From: Bacteroidia bacterium
Lineage (GTDB): Bacteria; Bacteroidota; Bacteroidia; JABEUT01
Length of the DNA: 9,807 bases
Assembly (NCBI GenBank): GCA_013044305.1
Contig: JABEUT010000234.1
Span: 1-9,807 of the forward strand
Direction: 5' to 3'
In this document: positions 1 to 7,274 of the stretch, in pieces
How positions within the stretch are numbered: position 1 is the stretch's first letter
Layout: the number at the start of each line of letters is the position of its first letter
Notes under the pieces: generated by a model
What the model was told of the DNA's origin: nothing
The model's input: only the letters and a program-made list of their open reading frames with translations
Databases searched by the model: none
Position numbers and translations under genes: made by a program

Positions 1-1233
1 ATATGGAATAACCCTGTATATGCACCCGTGGCGCTGAATATCCTGCTTTCGGTGGTTATGCTTTTCCCGTTCTACTATTTTGTGAAACGCGAATTCAGCC
101 CCGATGGAGCCTTTGCGGCGGCCTGTCTTTTGGCGGCAAGCCCCATCATCTTCCGCAACAGCCTGATGAATATGTCGGAGCCTCCTTATCTTCTTCTGCT
201 GGTGGTGGTGCTCAACTTTCTCTCCCGCGGATTTCATGGAAAAGCATCAGGCAATTTTGTGTTTGCAGGTTTGTTTGCAACCATCGGTGCGGGTATCAGG
301 TTCGAATTCTGGATATTCATTGCTCTCATGGCTGTGATTATTTTGGTAAAGGCCGGAATAAAACACACCCTGCTTTTCCTTGCCGTGGCCATGCTTTACC
401 CGCTCTCGGTTCTGCTCACACATTTCATTACCGACAATTATTCACTTAAGGGAATGTTTCGCGAATACCCGTGGTCGCTGCACGTGGATCAGCCTCCGCC
501 GCATCTTACCGATTACCTGCGCCGCATCTGGTTTTATCCGCTGTGCCTGCTCATATCGCTTGGCCCATTTGTATTTATAGCCATAGCCCGCATCATACGC
601 ACACTTAAATTGCGCCTCGGGGCGGCATGGTGCGGCTCGCTGTTTGTGGTGTTTTATCTGATTACTGCCATCAATGCCCTGTACGGAACAATCTTTCTTC
701 ACGCGCGTTTTGTTTCCACCATAAGCGTACTGGGCATACCCTTCATTGCACCCTGGTTTGCCGAAATGACCGCACTAAAAAAGCGCCTTGCCATACTCTT
801 CGCCCTGCTTACCGCCGCATTGAGCTATGTTTATAATGTAGGCAACATTACACCGGTGCCGCGCCTTTCCAACCAAACCGCAGTGCAGGTATCCGGGATT
901 GTAAACCACAATCTGCCACCGGGCGGCGGACTGATAGTGGATTTCTGGGAGTGGGAAAATACCTATTATGTGGCGCTGCAAACAAAACTCGGGCTCGATA
1001 ATCTTTGTGTTCAGGAAGGCAATGTGCTTGACTCCACGCGCAGGGCGGCCATCAATTCCATAATTGGCAGGCACAAACAGGGAATCATCCTGCTGGTAAA
1101 AAAATCGTTGCTGTGGCAGAATTCCGCTATTTCCGATTCAACCCTTAAATTTAAATTCGGTAATCAACTTCTAAATACACAACTTCTTTTCGACAATGAA
1201 CAGATTAAAGTGTGGCGTTACCGGTATAATTAG
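1..1233 (+). CDS. GT-C fold membrane glycosyltransferase (PMT/ArnT-like), 5' truncated
   Basis: The reading frame is open from the first base to the TAG at 1231-1233, giving 410 visible residues. A GTG at 28 is possible, but the upstream codons (WNNPVYAP) read as ordinary protein, so the true start very likely lies before the window. The product is strongly hydrophobic, with about eight or more predicted membrane segments separated by short basic loops, and ends in a soluble tail of roughly 120 residues. The segment RNSLMNMSEPPYLLLL and the later HARFVSTISVLGIPF resemble polyprenyl-phosphate-sugar dependent transferases of the PMT/ArnT/GT39-GT83 type, which move a lipid-linked sugar onto an acceptor at the periplasmic face of the inner membrane. 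The first periplasmic loop, where the catalytic acidic motif normally sits, is missing, so activity cannot be judged. Donor and acceptor are unknown. Family assignment is by overall look and is moderately sure. Confidence 0.72.
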   Translation: MWNNPVYAPVALNILLSVVMLFPFYYFVKREFSPDGAFAAACLLAASPIIFRNSLMNMSEPPYLLLLVVVLNFLSRGFHGKASGNFVFAGLFATIGAGIRFEFWIFIALMAVIILVKAGIKHTLLFLAVAMLYPLSVLLTHFITDNYSLKGMFREYPWSLHVDQPPPHLTDYLRRIWFYPLCLLISLGPFVFIAIARIIRTLKLRLGAAWCGSLFVVFYLITAINALYGTIFLHARFVSTISVLGIPFIAPWFAEMTALKKRLAILFALLTAALSYVYNVGNITPVPRLSNQTAVQVSGIVNHNLPPGGGLIVDFWEWENTYYVALQTKLGLDNLCVQEGNVLDSTRRAAINSIIGRHKQGIILLVKKSLLWQNSAISDSTLKFKFGNQLLNTQLLFDNEQIKVWRYRYN

Positions 1234-1235
1234 AG

Positions 1236-1263
1236 CAGGGTATAAAATTCTGAAAAAGCCCTG
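1236..1263. terminator. Weak stem between convergent genes
   Basis: CAGGG (1236-1240) and CCCTG (1259-1263) can pair across an 18-nt AT-rich loop, in the 45-bp gap between the stop of the glycosyltransferase and the stop of the opposing HsdR-N gene. It is followed by an A/T-rich run (TTTAAAAATTTAAA) that could serve either strand. The stem is only 5 bp, so this is a weak candidate for a shared terminator. Confidence 0.25.
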
Positions 1264-1278
1264 ATGGCATTTAAAAAT

Positions 1279-1740
1279 TTAAAGCAAACTATATTCCGGA
1301 ACATCGGTTAATGCGCTGTACTCCCCGTTTTCCAGCGAGCAGCAATAGGTGTTTATCCCGTTGGTTACGATCAGGTACTTTACGCGAAGGGCAAGGTTGT
1401 AGCGAACGGCCTGATCGAAGGTATCCTGTGATACGGCTACTTCGGAACTTTTGCATTCAACTATCAGGGCAGCCTTGCCGCTGTTGTTGTATGCCACTAT
1501 GTCGGCTCTTTTTACCAGCCTGTTTAATTTGAATTGCTTTTCAACCATAAGCAGGCTCAAAGGATAACCCTTTGCCTCTTTCAGATACATGATTACGTGC
1601 TGCCTGACCCATTCTTCGGGAGTAAGGGCTACAAACTTTTTCCGTACCGGGTCAAATACCTGATATTCGCCGGCTTCGTCCCTTAATCTGAAGGAATAGG
1701 CCGGGAAGTTGAGTTCAGGGAAGCCATGCGGGATGTTCAT
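1279..1740 (-). CDS. Small PD-(D/E)XK protein with type I restriction HsdR N-terminal domain (HSDR_N_2-like)
   Basis: A 153-residue soluble protein. Residues about 40-150 match the HsdR N-terminal nuclease fold: EEWVRQHVIMYL, then KRADIVAY (D80), then ALIVECKS (E95, K97), then DTFDQAVRYNLALRVKYLIVTNG. D80 and E95-x-K97 are the expected PD-(D/E)XK metal-binding residues, so the nuclease site looks intact. There is no helicase/translocase part, and no hsdM or hsdS lies nearby, so this is a stand-alone domain protein and not a restriction system. From general knowledge, proteins of this kind are common beside holA in Bacteroidota; their role is not established. The start ATG at 1740 follows a TACCTTTG promoter box by only 4 nt, which supports this start and suggests a leaderless message. 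It is divergent from holA and convergent with the glycosyltransferase. Confidence 0.85.
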   Translation of the reverse strand: MNIPHGFPELNFPAYSFRLRDEAGEYQVFDPVRKKFVALTPEEWVRQHVIMYLKEAKGYPLSLLMVEKQFKLNRLVKRADIVAYNNSGKAALIVECKSSEVAVSQDTFDQAVRYNLALRVKYLIVTNGINTYCCSLENGEYSALTDVPEYSLL

Positions 1741-1744
1741 GTTG

Positions 1745-1752
1745 CAAAGGTA
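1745..1752 (-). promoter_or_regulatory. Bacteroidota -7 box of the HsdR-N gene
   Basis: On the minus strand TACCTTTG matches the Bacteroidota housekeeping -7 consensus TAnnTTTG exactly, followed by CAAC and the ATG at 1740. A TTTC at 1776-1773, 20 nt upstream, is an imperfect -33 match. Transcription would start at or next to the start codon. Confidence 0.65.
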
Positions 1753-1765
1753 AGAACATAAATGA

Positions 1766-1773
1766 TAAATTTG
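1766..1773 (+). promoter_or_regulatory. Bacteroidota -7 box of holA
   Basis: TAAATTTG matches TAnnTTTG, with a TTG at 1742-1744 placed 21 nt upstream as the -33 element. The start codon of holA at 1794 lies 20 nt downstream, giving a 5' leader of roughly 15 nt. This promoter interleaves with the opposing one for the HsdR-N gene. Confidence 0.65.
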
Positions 1774-1793
1774 AAACTTGAGAACGCTGCAAA

Positions 1794-2864
1794 ATGACCT
1801 ACAAGGAAATCATATCGGAACTTGAAAAGAAGATATACCACCCAGTGTATTTCCTTTGCGGCGACGAGCCTTATTATATTGACCTGCTGTCGCAATACAT
1901 CGAAAAAAATGTGCTGGATGAGGGCGAACGCGAATTCAACCAGATGGTATTTTACGGACGCGACCAAAATATAGCCTCGGTATTGGATGCCGCATACCGT
2001 TTTCCGATGATGAGCAGCTACCAGGTGATTATTGTAAAGGAAGCACAGGATTTGCGCGACCTTTTGCCCAAAGAGACAGGTAGCGGCGAGATAAAAGTTG
2101 ACAAAAACCTGCTTGTCTCCTATCTGGATAACCCAATGAAGTCAACCATAATTGTATTTTGCTACAAGTACAAAAAGGTTGACATGCGCACCTCGTTGGG
2201 GAAGAAGTTATCCAAGAAGGCGGTATTGTTTGAATCAAAAAAAATATGGGACGATAAAATACCGGGCTGGATAGAAGACTATCTTAAATCAAAGAACTAC
2301 ATCATAGGCCACAAGGCGGTGGCGCTGCTTGCCGAGTACCTGGGCAACGACCTTTCGAAAATAGCCAACGAACTGGGCAAGCTGATGATCAACCTCTCGC
2401 CTCCTGCCGAAATTACCGTTTCCGACATAGAGCGGAACATAGGCATCAGCAAGGATTTCAATATTTTTGAATTGCAGGATGCCCTTGCAACCCGCAACAT
2501 GGCCAAATCGGTGCAGATAGCAGAATATTTTGCCTCCAACCCTAAGGAAAACCCTTTCGTAGTGTGCATGATGTCGCTATATAATTATTTCAGCAAGATT
2601 ATGCTGCTCCATTCCCTCCGCGACCGCTCGCGCAACAACGTGGCAGCCCGATTGGGTGTGAACCCCTACTTTGTTCCCGATTACGAGAAGGCGGCCAAAA
2701 CATTCAGCCCCGCTACCCTGGAAAAGGTATTTCACCTCCTGCGCGAGTATGATTTGAAGTCGAAAGGAGTTGACAACACCATGGCCGACGAAAGTGAAAT
2801 TTACAGGGAATTTGTGCTCCGCCTGATCTACATTGACCGGGTAAAGACGGAAACAATCTATTAG
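1794..2864 (+). CDS. holA: DNA polymerase III subunit delta
   Basis: A 356-residue protein of normal length for the delta subunit, which opens the beta sliding clamp within the clamp-loader complex during chromosome replication. The N-terminal region reads HPVYFLCGDEPYYID (residues 16-30), the typical degenerate P-loop start of HolA in which a nucleotide-binding lysine is absent. It is followed by the alternating strand/helix AAA+-like pattern (YQVIIVKEAQDL, STIIVFCYKYKKVD), the lid region (YLGNDLSKIANELGKLMINL, near residues 180-205), the segment DIERNIGISKDFNIFELQDAL, and a helical C-terminal collar domain. It heads a likely two-gene unit with the DUF2252 gene 9 bp downstream and is divergent from the HsdR-N gene. 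There is no Shine-Dalgarno sequence before the ATG, as is usual in Bacteroidota. Identification is firm. Confidence 0.95.
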   Translation: MTYKEIISELEKKIYHPVYFLCGDEPYYIDLLSQYIEKNVLDEGEREFNQMVFYGRDQNIASVLDAAYRFPMMSSYQVIIVKEAQDLRDLLPKETGSGEIKVDKNLLVSYLDNPMKSTIIVFCYKYKKVDMRTSLGKKLSKKAVLFESKKIWDDKIPGWIEDYLKSKNYIIGHKAVALLAEYLGNDLSKIANELGKLMINLSPPAEITVSDIERNIGISKDFNIFELQDALATRNMAKSVQIAEYFASNPKENPFVVCMMSLYNYFSKIMLLHSLRDRSRNNVAARLGVNPYFVPDYEKAAKTFSPATLEKVFHLLREYDLKSKGVDNTMADESEIYREFVLRLIYIDRVKTETIY

Positions 2865-2873
2865 CCGCCGCCT

Positions 2874-4088
2874 ATGCCTGCCTCCATAATACATAAGATA
2901 AAGGAATATGACAAAGGCAGGGTTCCCGGAATTTTAGCCCTGAAGTATAAAGCCATGCGGGAGGATAAATACCGTTTCCTTCGCGCCATTCCCTATATTT
3001 TTTACGAAGATGTGCAAAGGCACTCCTTTCTGCACGATTCGCCCAATGTATGGCTATGCGGCGACCTGCATCTGGAAAACCTCGGCAGTTATAAGGGAGA
3101 CAACCGCATTGCCTATTTCGACATAAATGATTTTGACGAATGCCTGCTGGGCCCCTGTTTGCTCGACATTGCGAGAATGCTTACAAGTATCCTTGTCGCT
3201 TCAACCAATCTGAACATCACCCGGCACGAAGCGCACAGCTTGTGCAGGTTATTTACAGTTAAGTATTTCGATATGCTGAAGCAAGGCTATATAAGGGACC
3301 TTGAAAAGCAAACTACAAAAGGCGCTATCAGGCAGTTCCTGCGCAAGGTTCAAAGGCGTAAAAGGAAATCGTTCCTTAAACAGAAAACTGTTACAAAGAA
3401 TCGTAAAACAAAGATACTTATTGACCATGAGCACACAATAGCTCTCAAGGAAACTGAAAAAAGAATCGTTATGGATGCTGTTCATTCCTGGGCAAAAAAG
3501 ACTGCAAAACCTGACTTTTATAAAGTGAAAGACGTGGCTTTCCGCATTGCAGGTACATCAAGTCTTGGCATAAAACGATATGTAGCGCTTATAGAGGGAC
3601 GGGGCGCGCCAAACGGGTGCTTCCTGATTGACTTGAAAGAAACCACCCCTCCCTGCGCTGAAAAATTTATACATATTCCGCAGCCCAAATGGAAAAGCGA
3701 TGCCAATAGAATAGTGGAAGTACAAAAGAGAATACTTTCCGTGCCGCCCGCTTTGCTTGCCCCTATTACTATAGGCGGGAAAGATTATGTATTGAAGGAA
3801 ATGCAGCCGGCGGCCGACAGAATTGACTATACCATGTTTCATGGCAACCTGAAAAAATTAAAAAATGTGTTGGAAAACATGGGGGCAATTTGTGCATGGA
3901 GCAATCTGCGAAGCTCCGGCAGGCAGGGTTCGGCAATTGCCGACGAGCTTATTTCATTTGCGCGGAATGAAAAAGGGATGGTGAATGAAGTGATGGACTT
4001 TGCCCGCGGCTACTCAAAAACCATTGATGGCTATTACTCGCAATACTGCAATGCTTACGACAAGGGTTATTTCAGCGGCAAAAATTAG
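2874..4088 (+). CDS. DUF2252 family protein (kinase-like fold)
   Basis: A 404-residue soluble protein without signal peptide. It shows the DUF2252 hallmarks in order: KYKAMREDKYRFLRAIPYIFY (about 24-44), WLCGDLHLENLGSY (60-73), IAYFDINDFDECLLGPCLLDIARMLTS (79-105), and a C-terminal GGKDYVLKEMQP segment. GDLHLEN and FDINDFDE resemble the catalytic and metal-binding loops of aminoglycoside-phosphotransferase-like kinases, to which this family is thought to be related. The substrate is unknown. The usual C-terminal AHARSGD-like motif seems altered here (CAWSNLRSSGRQGSA). A strongly basic stretch (about residues 155-180, many K/R) may bind nucleic acid or phosphates, or may simply be surface. The gene starts 9 bp after the holA stop and has no promoter box of its own, so co-transcription is likely although a link to replication is not implied. 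It ends 17 bp from the convergent response regulator gene. Confidence 0.85.
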   Translation: MPASIIHKIKEYDKGRVPGILALKYKAMREDKYRFLRAIPYIFYEDVQRHSFLHDSPNVWLCGDLHLENLGSYKGDNRIAYFDINDFDECLLGPCLLDIARMLTSILVASTNLNITRHEAHSLCRLFTVKYFDMLKQGYIRDLEKQTTKGAIRQFLRKVQRRKRKSFLKQKTVTKNRKTKILIDHEHTIALKETEKRIVMDAVHSWAKKTAKPDFYKVKDVAFRIAGTSSLGIKRYVALIEGRGAPNGCFLIDLKETTPPCAEKFIHIPQPKWKSDANRIVEVQKRILSVPPALLAPITIGGKDYVLKEMQPAADRIDYTMFHGNLKKLKNVLENMGAICAWSNLRSSGRQGSAIADELISFARNEKGMVNEVMDFARGYSKTIDGYYSQYCNAYDKGYFSGKN

Positions 4089-4105
4089 CGCTGTTATCAG
4101 ATATT

Positions 4106-4807
4106 TCAGGAGCCCTTTTCAACAAACAGCTTAAAGCCCTTACCATGTATGTTTATAATTTGCACATTGGGGTCGTCTTTCAGGAATTTCCGGAGTTTGG
4201 TAACATACACATCCATGCTTCGGCTGTTAAAATAGCTGTCGTTGTGCCAAATGGCTTTTAGCGCAAAATTGCGGTCAAGCACATTATTGGCGTTCAGGCA
4301 GAGCAGCCGGAGCAGTTCTGCTTCCTTCGTGGTTAGTTTTTCGTGCTTCCCCTTGTAGTCGAGCATTTGTGATCGGTAGTTGAAGGTGTAATCTCCCACC
4401 TGAAACTCATCGGTGCCGTCTTCCTTCGGTTTGCTCCTGCGCAGCAGGGCCTGTATGCGCACCAGCAATTCCTCGGTGTTGAAGGGTTTGGTGATATAAT
4501 CATCGGCGCCGCGGTTGAATCCCTCTATGATGTCTTCTTTCATCGATTTGGCGGTAAGGAACATAATGGGGATGTTCTTGTTCACCATGCGCACCTCTTT
4601 TGTAAGCGCTATTCCGTCTTTTTCGGGCATCATTACATCGAATATACACAGGTCGTATGTATCCTTTGTAAAAGCGTCGAAGGCTTTGTTGCCGTTGTCG
4701 CAAAGGGTTACTTCAAATCCTTTTGCCTGTAAAAAGTCTTTCAGCAGCAGTCCGAGGCTTTCATCGTCTTCAGCAAGGAGCAGGCGGGTTTTTATTTCAT
4801 TTTCCAT
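4106..4807 (-). CDS. rprY: OmpR/PhoB-family response regulator (RprY-like)
   Basis: A 233-residue DNA-binding response regulator. The receiver domain (about 7-125) has the acidic pair D14/D15, phospho-acceptor D57 in FDVMMPEKDG, T85 in FLTAKS and K107 in TKPF, so all conserved switch residues are present. A winged-helix effector domain (about 133-231) follows, with LTTKEAELLRLL and the recognition helix RSMDVYVTKLRKFL (196-209). It lies 56 bp downstream of the histidine kinase gene on the same strand and has no TAnnTTTG box in the gap, so it is probably read from the kinase promoter; the cognate sensor is therefore the upstream kinase. The order sensor-then-regulator and the sequence style match RprXY of Bacteroides. 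The symbol is by resemblance; target genes and signal are unknown. No clear terminator is visible in the 17-bp gap to the opposing DUF2252 gene. Confidence 0.9.
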   Translation of the reverse strand: MENEIKTRLLLAEDDESLGLLLKDFLQAKGFEVTLCDNGNKAFDAFTKDTYDLCIFDVMMPEKDGIALTKEVRMVNKNIPIMFLTAKSMKEDIIEGFNRGADDYITKPFNTEELLVRIQALLRRSKPKEDGTDEFQVGDYTFNYRSQMLDYKGKHEKLTTKEAELLRLLCLNANNVLDRNFALKAIWHNDSYFNSRSMDVYVTKLRKFLKDDPNVQIINIHGKGFKLFVEKGS

Positions 4808-4863
4808 AGCGGGAGGGTTTTGTTGTTGAATCAGAATTATTATTAATGATTACCGGTTCGCAA

Positions 4864-6483
4864 TTATTTTAGTGCATTTTCAAATGGCAAATATACAATG
4901 AAGGAGCTGCCGATTCCCGGTTCGCTTTCAACCCGCACATTTCCGCCATGCTTTTCAGCCACTGCTTTTACATAGCTTAGCCCCAGCCCGAAGCCTTTTA
5001 CATTGTGCACATTGCCTGTGGGAACCCTGTAAAATGTTTCAAACACCTTCTTCTGGTGTTCGCGGCTTATGCCTATCCCGTTGTCCTTTACTGTAATGGT
5101 AATACCTTCTGCGGTGCTTTCGGTCGAGATCTCTATCCGCGGTTCGGCCTTGCAGTATTTCAGTGCGTTGTCTGTCAGGTTGTATATAATGTTGCAGATG
5201 TGCATACGGTCGGCAAGCAAGGAGTAGCGATGTGCATTAAGGTTCAGGGTAACCTTTCCTTTTTTGCTTTGCAGTTGCAGGTGCAGGCTTTGCACCACGT
5301 CGGTTATTACCTGATGTATATCCGTTTCCTGTTTGCGCAGCTTCAGCTCCCCTTTATCCAGCAAGGCAGCCTGCAGCACTGTTTCCACAAGCGTTCCGAG
5401 ACGTTTGTTTTCGCTGCGTATAATGCCCAGGTATTTTTGCACGGTTTCGGCTGTTTTGCTTATGGTGTTGTCGCCCAGCACTTCCGATGCAAGTGAAATA
5501 GTTGAGATAGGGGTTTTGAATTCATGGGTCATGTTGTTTATAAAATCATTTTTTACATCCGATAGTTTCTTTTGCTGCAGTATGGTGGAAATGGCGTAAT
5601 AGAACCCGGCTATAATAATTGTAAGCAGCAGTAAGGAGGTAAGAAGGATAAAGCGCAGCTTGAAGAGAAGAAAGTTTGTTTCGGTGGGAAAATAAACCGA
5701 CAGCAGGCGCTCATGCATAAAGACATTGTTCGGCATCAGGTTCACTACAAACGTAGAATTCATCAGCCTGGCAGGGTCCGAGCCTTTGGGGGCGGCTACC
5801 ACACTGTCGCGAGAAGTATTTAGGATTCCGAACTTGAACGGGATATGAATATCCTTATCTGCCAGGGCGCTGCGCAGCAATGAATCTACCTGCAGGGTAT
5901 CTATATGAGGATTGATGTCGTTGTAAACGTTTATGCTGACAAGTTCGTCGAAAATTTCATTCATCACGTCGGAGCGCCGCATGATCCATTGTAGTTTCCT
6001 GTCGAGTGAATCGCCTCCGGTAAGGGTATTCTTCGCATTGAACTGAATACCCGTCTGCGGTTCCTGTCCCGTAGTATCCCCGTTGATATAATAATGACGA
6101 AGGTTGCTTTTTACCACCCCGTTGGAATCGGTGGAGAGTTCCTCGTAAACCTTCATGTTATAGTGGTTGGAGCGTACGGTATAGGCCCCGCCCTCGCCTG
6201 TGGTATCCTTGGTTATTTTGGTTCCGCGCACATTGCTGTCTTCCTGGGGCGAAAGCCAGCGGACCGCCTGCTTCCTGAAATTGAACCTCTGTGTTAGCCT
6301 GGAGAGGGTAGATATTTTTTCAAAGCCTTTTACGGCTTCGTTCAGGGCGTCTTCCACATCGTGCGCAAAATGGCGCTGCGACAGCCGCACCGCATTGTCT
6401 ATCCAATAGAGCTGTACACCTATAAGCCCGAGAAAGACCAACCCGATGAAAAAGCTAAGGAAGATGATGTTGCCGCGCTTCAC
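4864..6483 (-). CDS. rprX: Membrane sensor histidine kinase (RprX-like)
   Basis: A two-pass inner membrane kinase of 539 residues if begun at GTG 6483. TM1 (about 4-24) and TM2 (about 278-299) enclose a periplasmic sensor region of about 250 residues with no domain I recognise. TM2 runs almost directly into the dimerisation/phosphoacceptor helix without a HAMP or PAS domain; NNMTHEFKTPIS carries H320. The ATPase domain shows the N box IIYNLTDNALKYC (N439), G1 box DNGIGIS, F box FETFYRVP and G2 box GFGLGLSY, so it should be catalytically competent. The frame extends to a TTG at 6501, but the codons between spell TATCTTTG, an exact Bacteroidota -7 box ending 4 nt before the GTG; I therefore prefer GTG 6483 and a leaderless message. 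It is divergent from the nitroreductase and followed by its regulator. Confidence 0.9.
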   Translation of the reverse strand: MKRGNIIFLSFFIGLVFLGLIGVQLYWIDNAVRLSQRHFAHDVEDALNEAVKGFEKISTLSRLTQRFNFRKQAVRWLSPQEDSNVRGTKITKDTTGEGGAYTVRSNHYNMKVYEELSTDSNGVVKSNLRHYYINGDTTGQEPQTGIQFNAKNTLTGGDSLDRKLQWIMRRSDVMNEIFDELVSINVYNDINPHIDTLQVDSLLRSALADKDIHIPFKFGILNTSRDSVVAAPKGSDPARLMNSTFVVNLMPNNVFMHERLLSVYFPTETNFLLFKLRFILLTSLLLLTIIIAGFYYAISTILQQKKLSDVKNDFINNMTHEFKTPISTISLASEVLGDNTISKTAETVQKYLGIIRSENKRLGTLVETVLQAALLDKGELKLRKQETDIHQVITDVVQSLHLQLQSKKGKVTLNLNAHRYSLLADRMHICNIIYNLTDNALKYCKAEPRIEISTESTAEGITITVKDNGIGISREHQKKVFETFYRVPTGNVHNVKGFGLGLSYVKAVAEKHGGNVRVESEPGIGSSFIVYLPFENALK

Positions 6484-6487
6484 ACCG

Positions 6488-6495
6488 CAAAGATA
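6488..6495 (-). promoter_or_regulatory. -7 box of the kinase/regulator operon
   Basis: On the minus strand TATCTTTG is an exact TAnnTTTG match, followed by CGGT and a GTG codon that begins the conserved N-terminus KRGNIIFLSFF. No convincing -33 TTTG is visible 19-21 nt upstream. The box would be coding if the upstream TTG were used, which argues against that TTG. Confidence 0.6.
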
Positions 6496-6552
6496 CGGCA
6501 AATGAACCTATGTGCGGCGGCGGCTGTGCATTGTCATAATAAAACATGAAAT

Positions 6553-6577
6553 GGCTCATTATAAATTGAATGAAGCC
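6553..6577. repeat. Imperfect inverted repeat upstream of the nitroreductase gene
   Basis: GGCTCATT (6553-6560) pairs with AATG-A-AGCC (6569-6577), an 8-bp dyad with one bulged A around the 8-nt centre ATAAATTG. It sits 4 bp upstream of the nitroreductase -7 box and covers its -33 region, a position fitting an operator for a repressor or activator. The regulator is unknown, and a chance dyad is possible. Confidence 0.35.
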
Positions 6578-6581
6578 GGAT

Positions 6582-6589
6582 TATCTTTG
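6582..6589 (+). promoter_or_regulatory. -7 box of the nitroreductase gene
   Basis: TATCTTTG matches TAnnTTTG and is followed by AAAAA and then the ATG at 6595. No strong -33 element lies at the usual distance, which would fit a promoter that needs an activator. Transcription would begin at or very near the first ATG. Confidence 0.6.
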
Positions 6590-6594
6590 AAAAA

Positions 6595-7182
6595 ATGAAA
6601 GCTATGGAAACATTGGCTGAAAATCCGGTTGAAAAAATGAATGCAACCCTTACTACCATCTTCGAACGGAGGGCGGTAAGAAAGTACCGCAATGATCCTG
6701 TACCGAAAGCGATAATAGAAAAATTGCTCGATGCTGCACGTATGGCGCCCTCGGCTATGAACAGGCAGCCATGGAAGTTTTATGTGGTAACGAGTAAAAC
6801 GGTAATAAATACCTGCGCCGGACAAATTACAAAAGCGGCGGCAGGGCATTATCATCTGGGGCTCCTTTCGGGAATTATCAGCAAGAATTACGATGTGTTC
6901 CACGGCGCGCCGGTCGTTATTTTTATTACCGCGCCTCCGGGCAATGAGTGGGCGCAGCTGGATACAGGCATGTGCGCGCAGAACATCATGCTTGCAGCTA
7001 AATCATTGGGACTGGATACCTGTCCCGTTGGTTTTGGCAGGTTTATTGAAGAAACTGAAGCGGCAAAAGCATTAGGCATATCAAAGAAGGAAAAGGTGTT
7101 GCTTTCTATCGTGATAGGTTATGGGAACGAGAAACCCGAATTACATCCCCGCATAAAAAATAATGCGGTATTTATTGACTGA
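6595..7182 (+). CDS. Nitroreductase family FMN oxidoreductase
   Basis: A cytoplasmic flavoprotein of 195 residues; family members reduce nitro groups, quinones or related electrophiles with NAD(P)H and work as FMN dimers. Visible signatures are IFERRAVRKYR (22-32, phosphate contacts to FMN), MAPSAMNRQPWKFYVV (50-65), GAPVVIFITAPP (104-115) and DTGMCAQNIMLAAKSLGLDT (123-142) followed by CPVGF, the last being the FMN-binding and dimer region. Substrate cannot be told. In-frame ATGs occur at 6595, 6604 and 6637. I chose 6595 because it is the first and lies just after a promoter box, but the conserved fold begins only near residue 18, so 6604 (with a short leader) or even 6637 are possible. It is divergent from the histidine kinase and stands alone as a transcription unit. 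Family assignment is firm. Confidence 0.9.
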   Translation: MKAMETLAENPVEKMNATLTTIFERRAVRKYRNDPVPKAIIEKLLDAARMAPSAMNRQPWKFYVVTSKTVINTCAGQITKAAAGHYHLGLLSGIISKNYDVFHGAPVVIFITAPPGNEWAQLDTGMCAQNIMLAAKSLGLDTCPVGFGRFIEETEAAKALGISKKEKVLLSIVIGYGNEKPELHPRIKNNAVFID

Positions 7183-7274
7183 TGGCGGCGCAGCTAACCC
7201 CACATTACATATAAAGCGGGGTGGGTTTGCCATCAAATCTGATAATTGAACAACGCCACAATTATAGCGTTAAA

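Noticed and set aside
1279..1740. A restriction-modification or defence system around the HsdR-N gene
   Set aside because: There is no helicase part, methylase or specificity gene nearby; the neighbours are holA and a glycosyltransferase.
4089..4105. Shared terminator between the convergent DUF2252 and response regulator genes
   Set aside because: The 17-bp gap has no stem of useful length and no T-tract.
5005..5496. 163-codon open frame on the + strand, antisense to the histidine kinase
   Set aside because: It lies wholly inside the well-supported kinase gene, has no recognisable domain, and is the usual by-product of moderate GC content in the opposite frame.
6559..6903. 114-codon minus-strand frame over the nitroreductase start
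   Set aside because: It overlaps the conserved FMN-binding N-terminus and the promoter of the nitroreductase; no family is recognisable.
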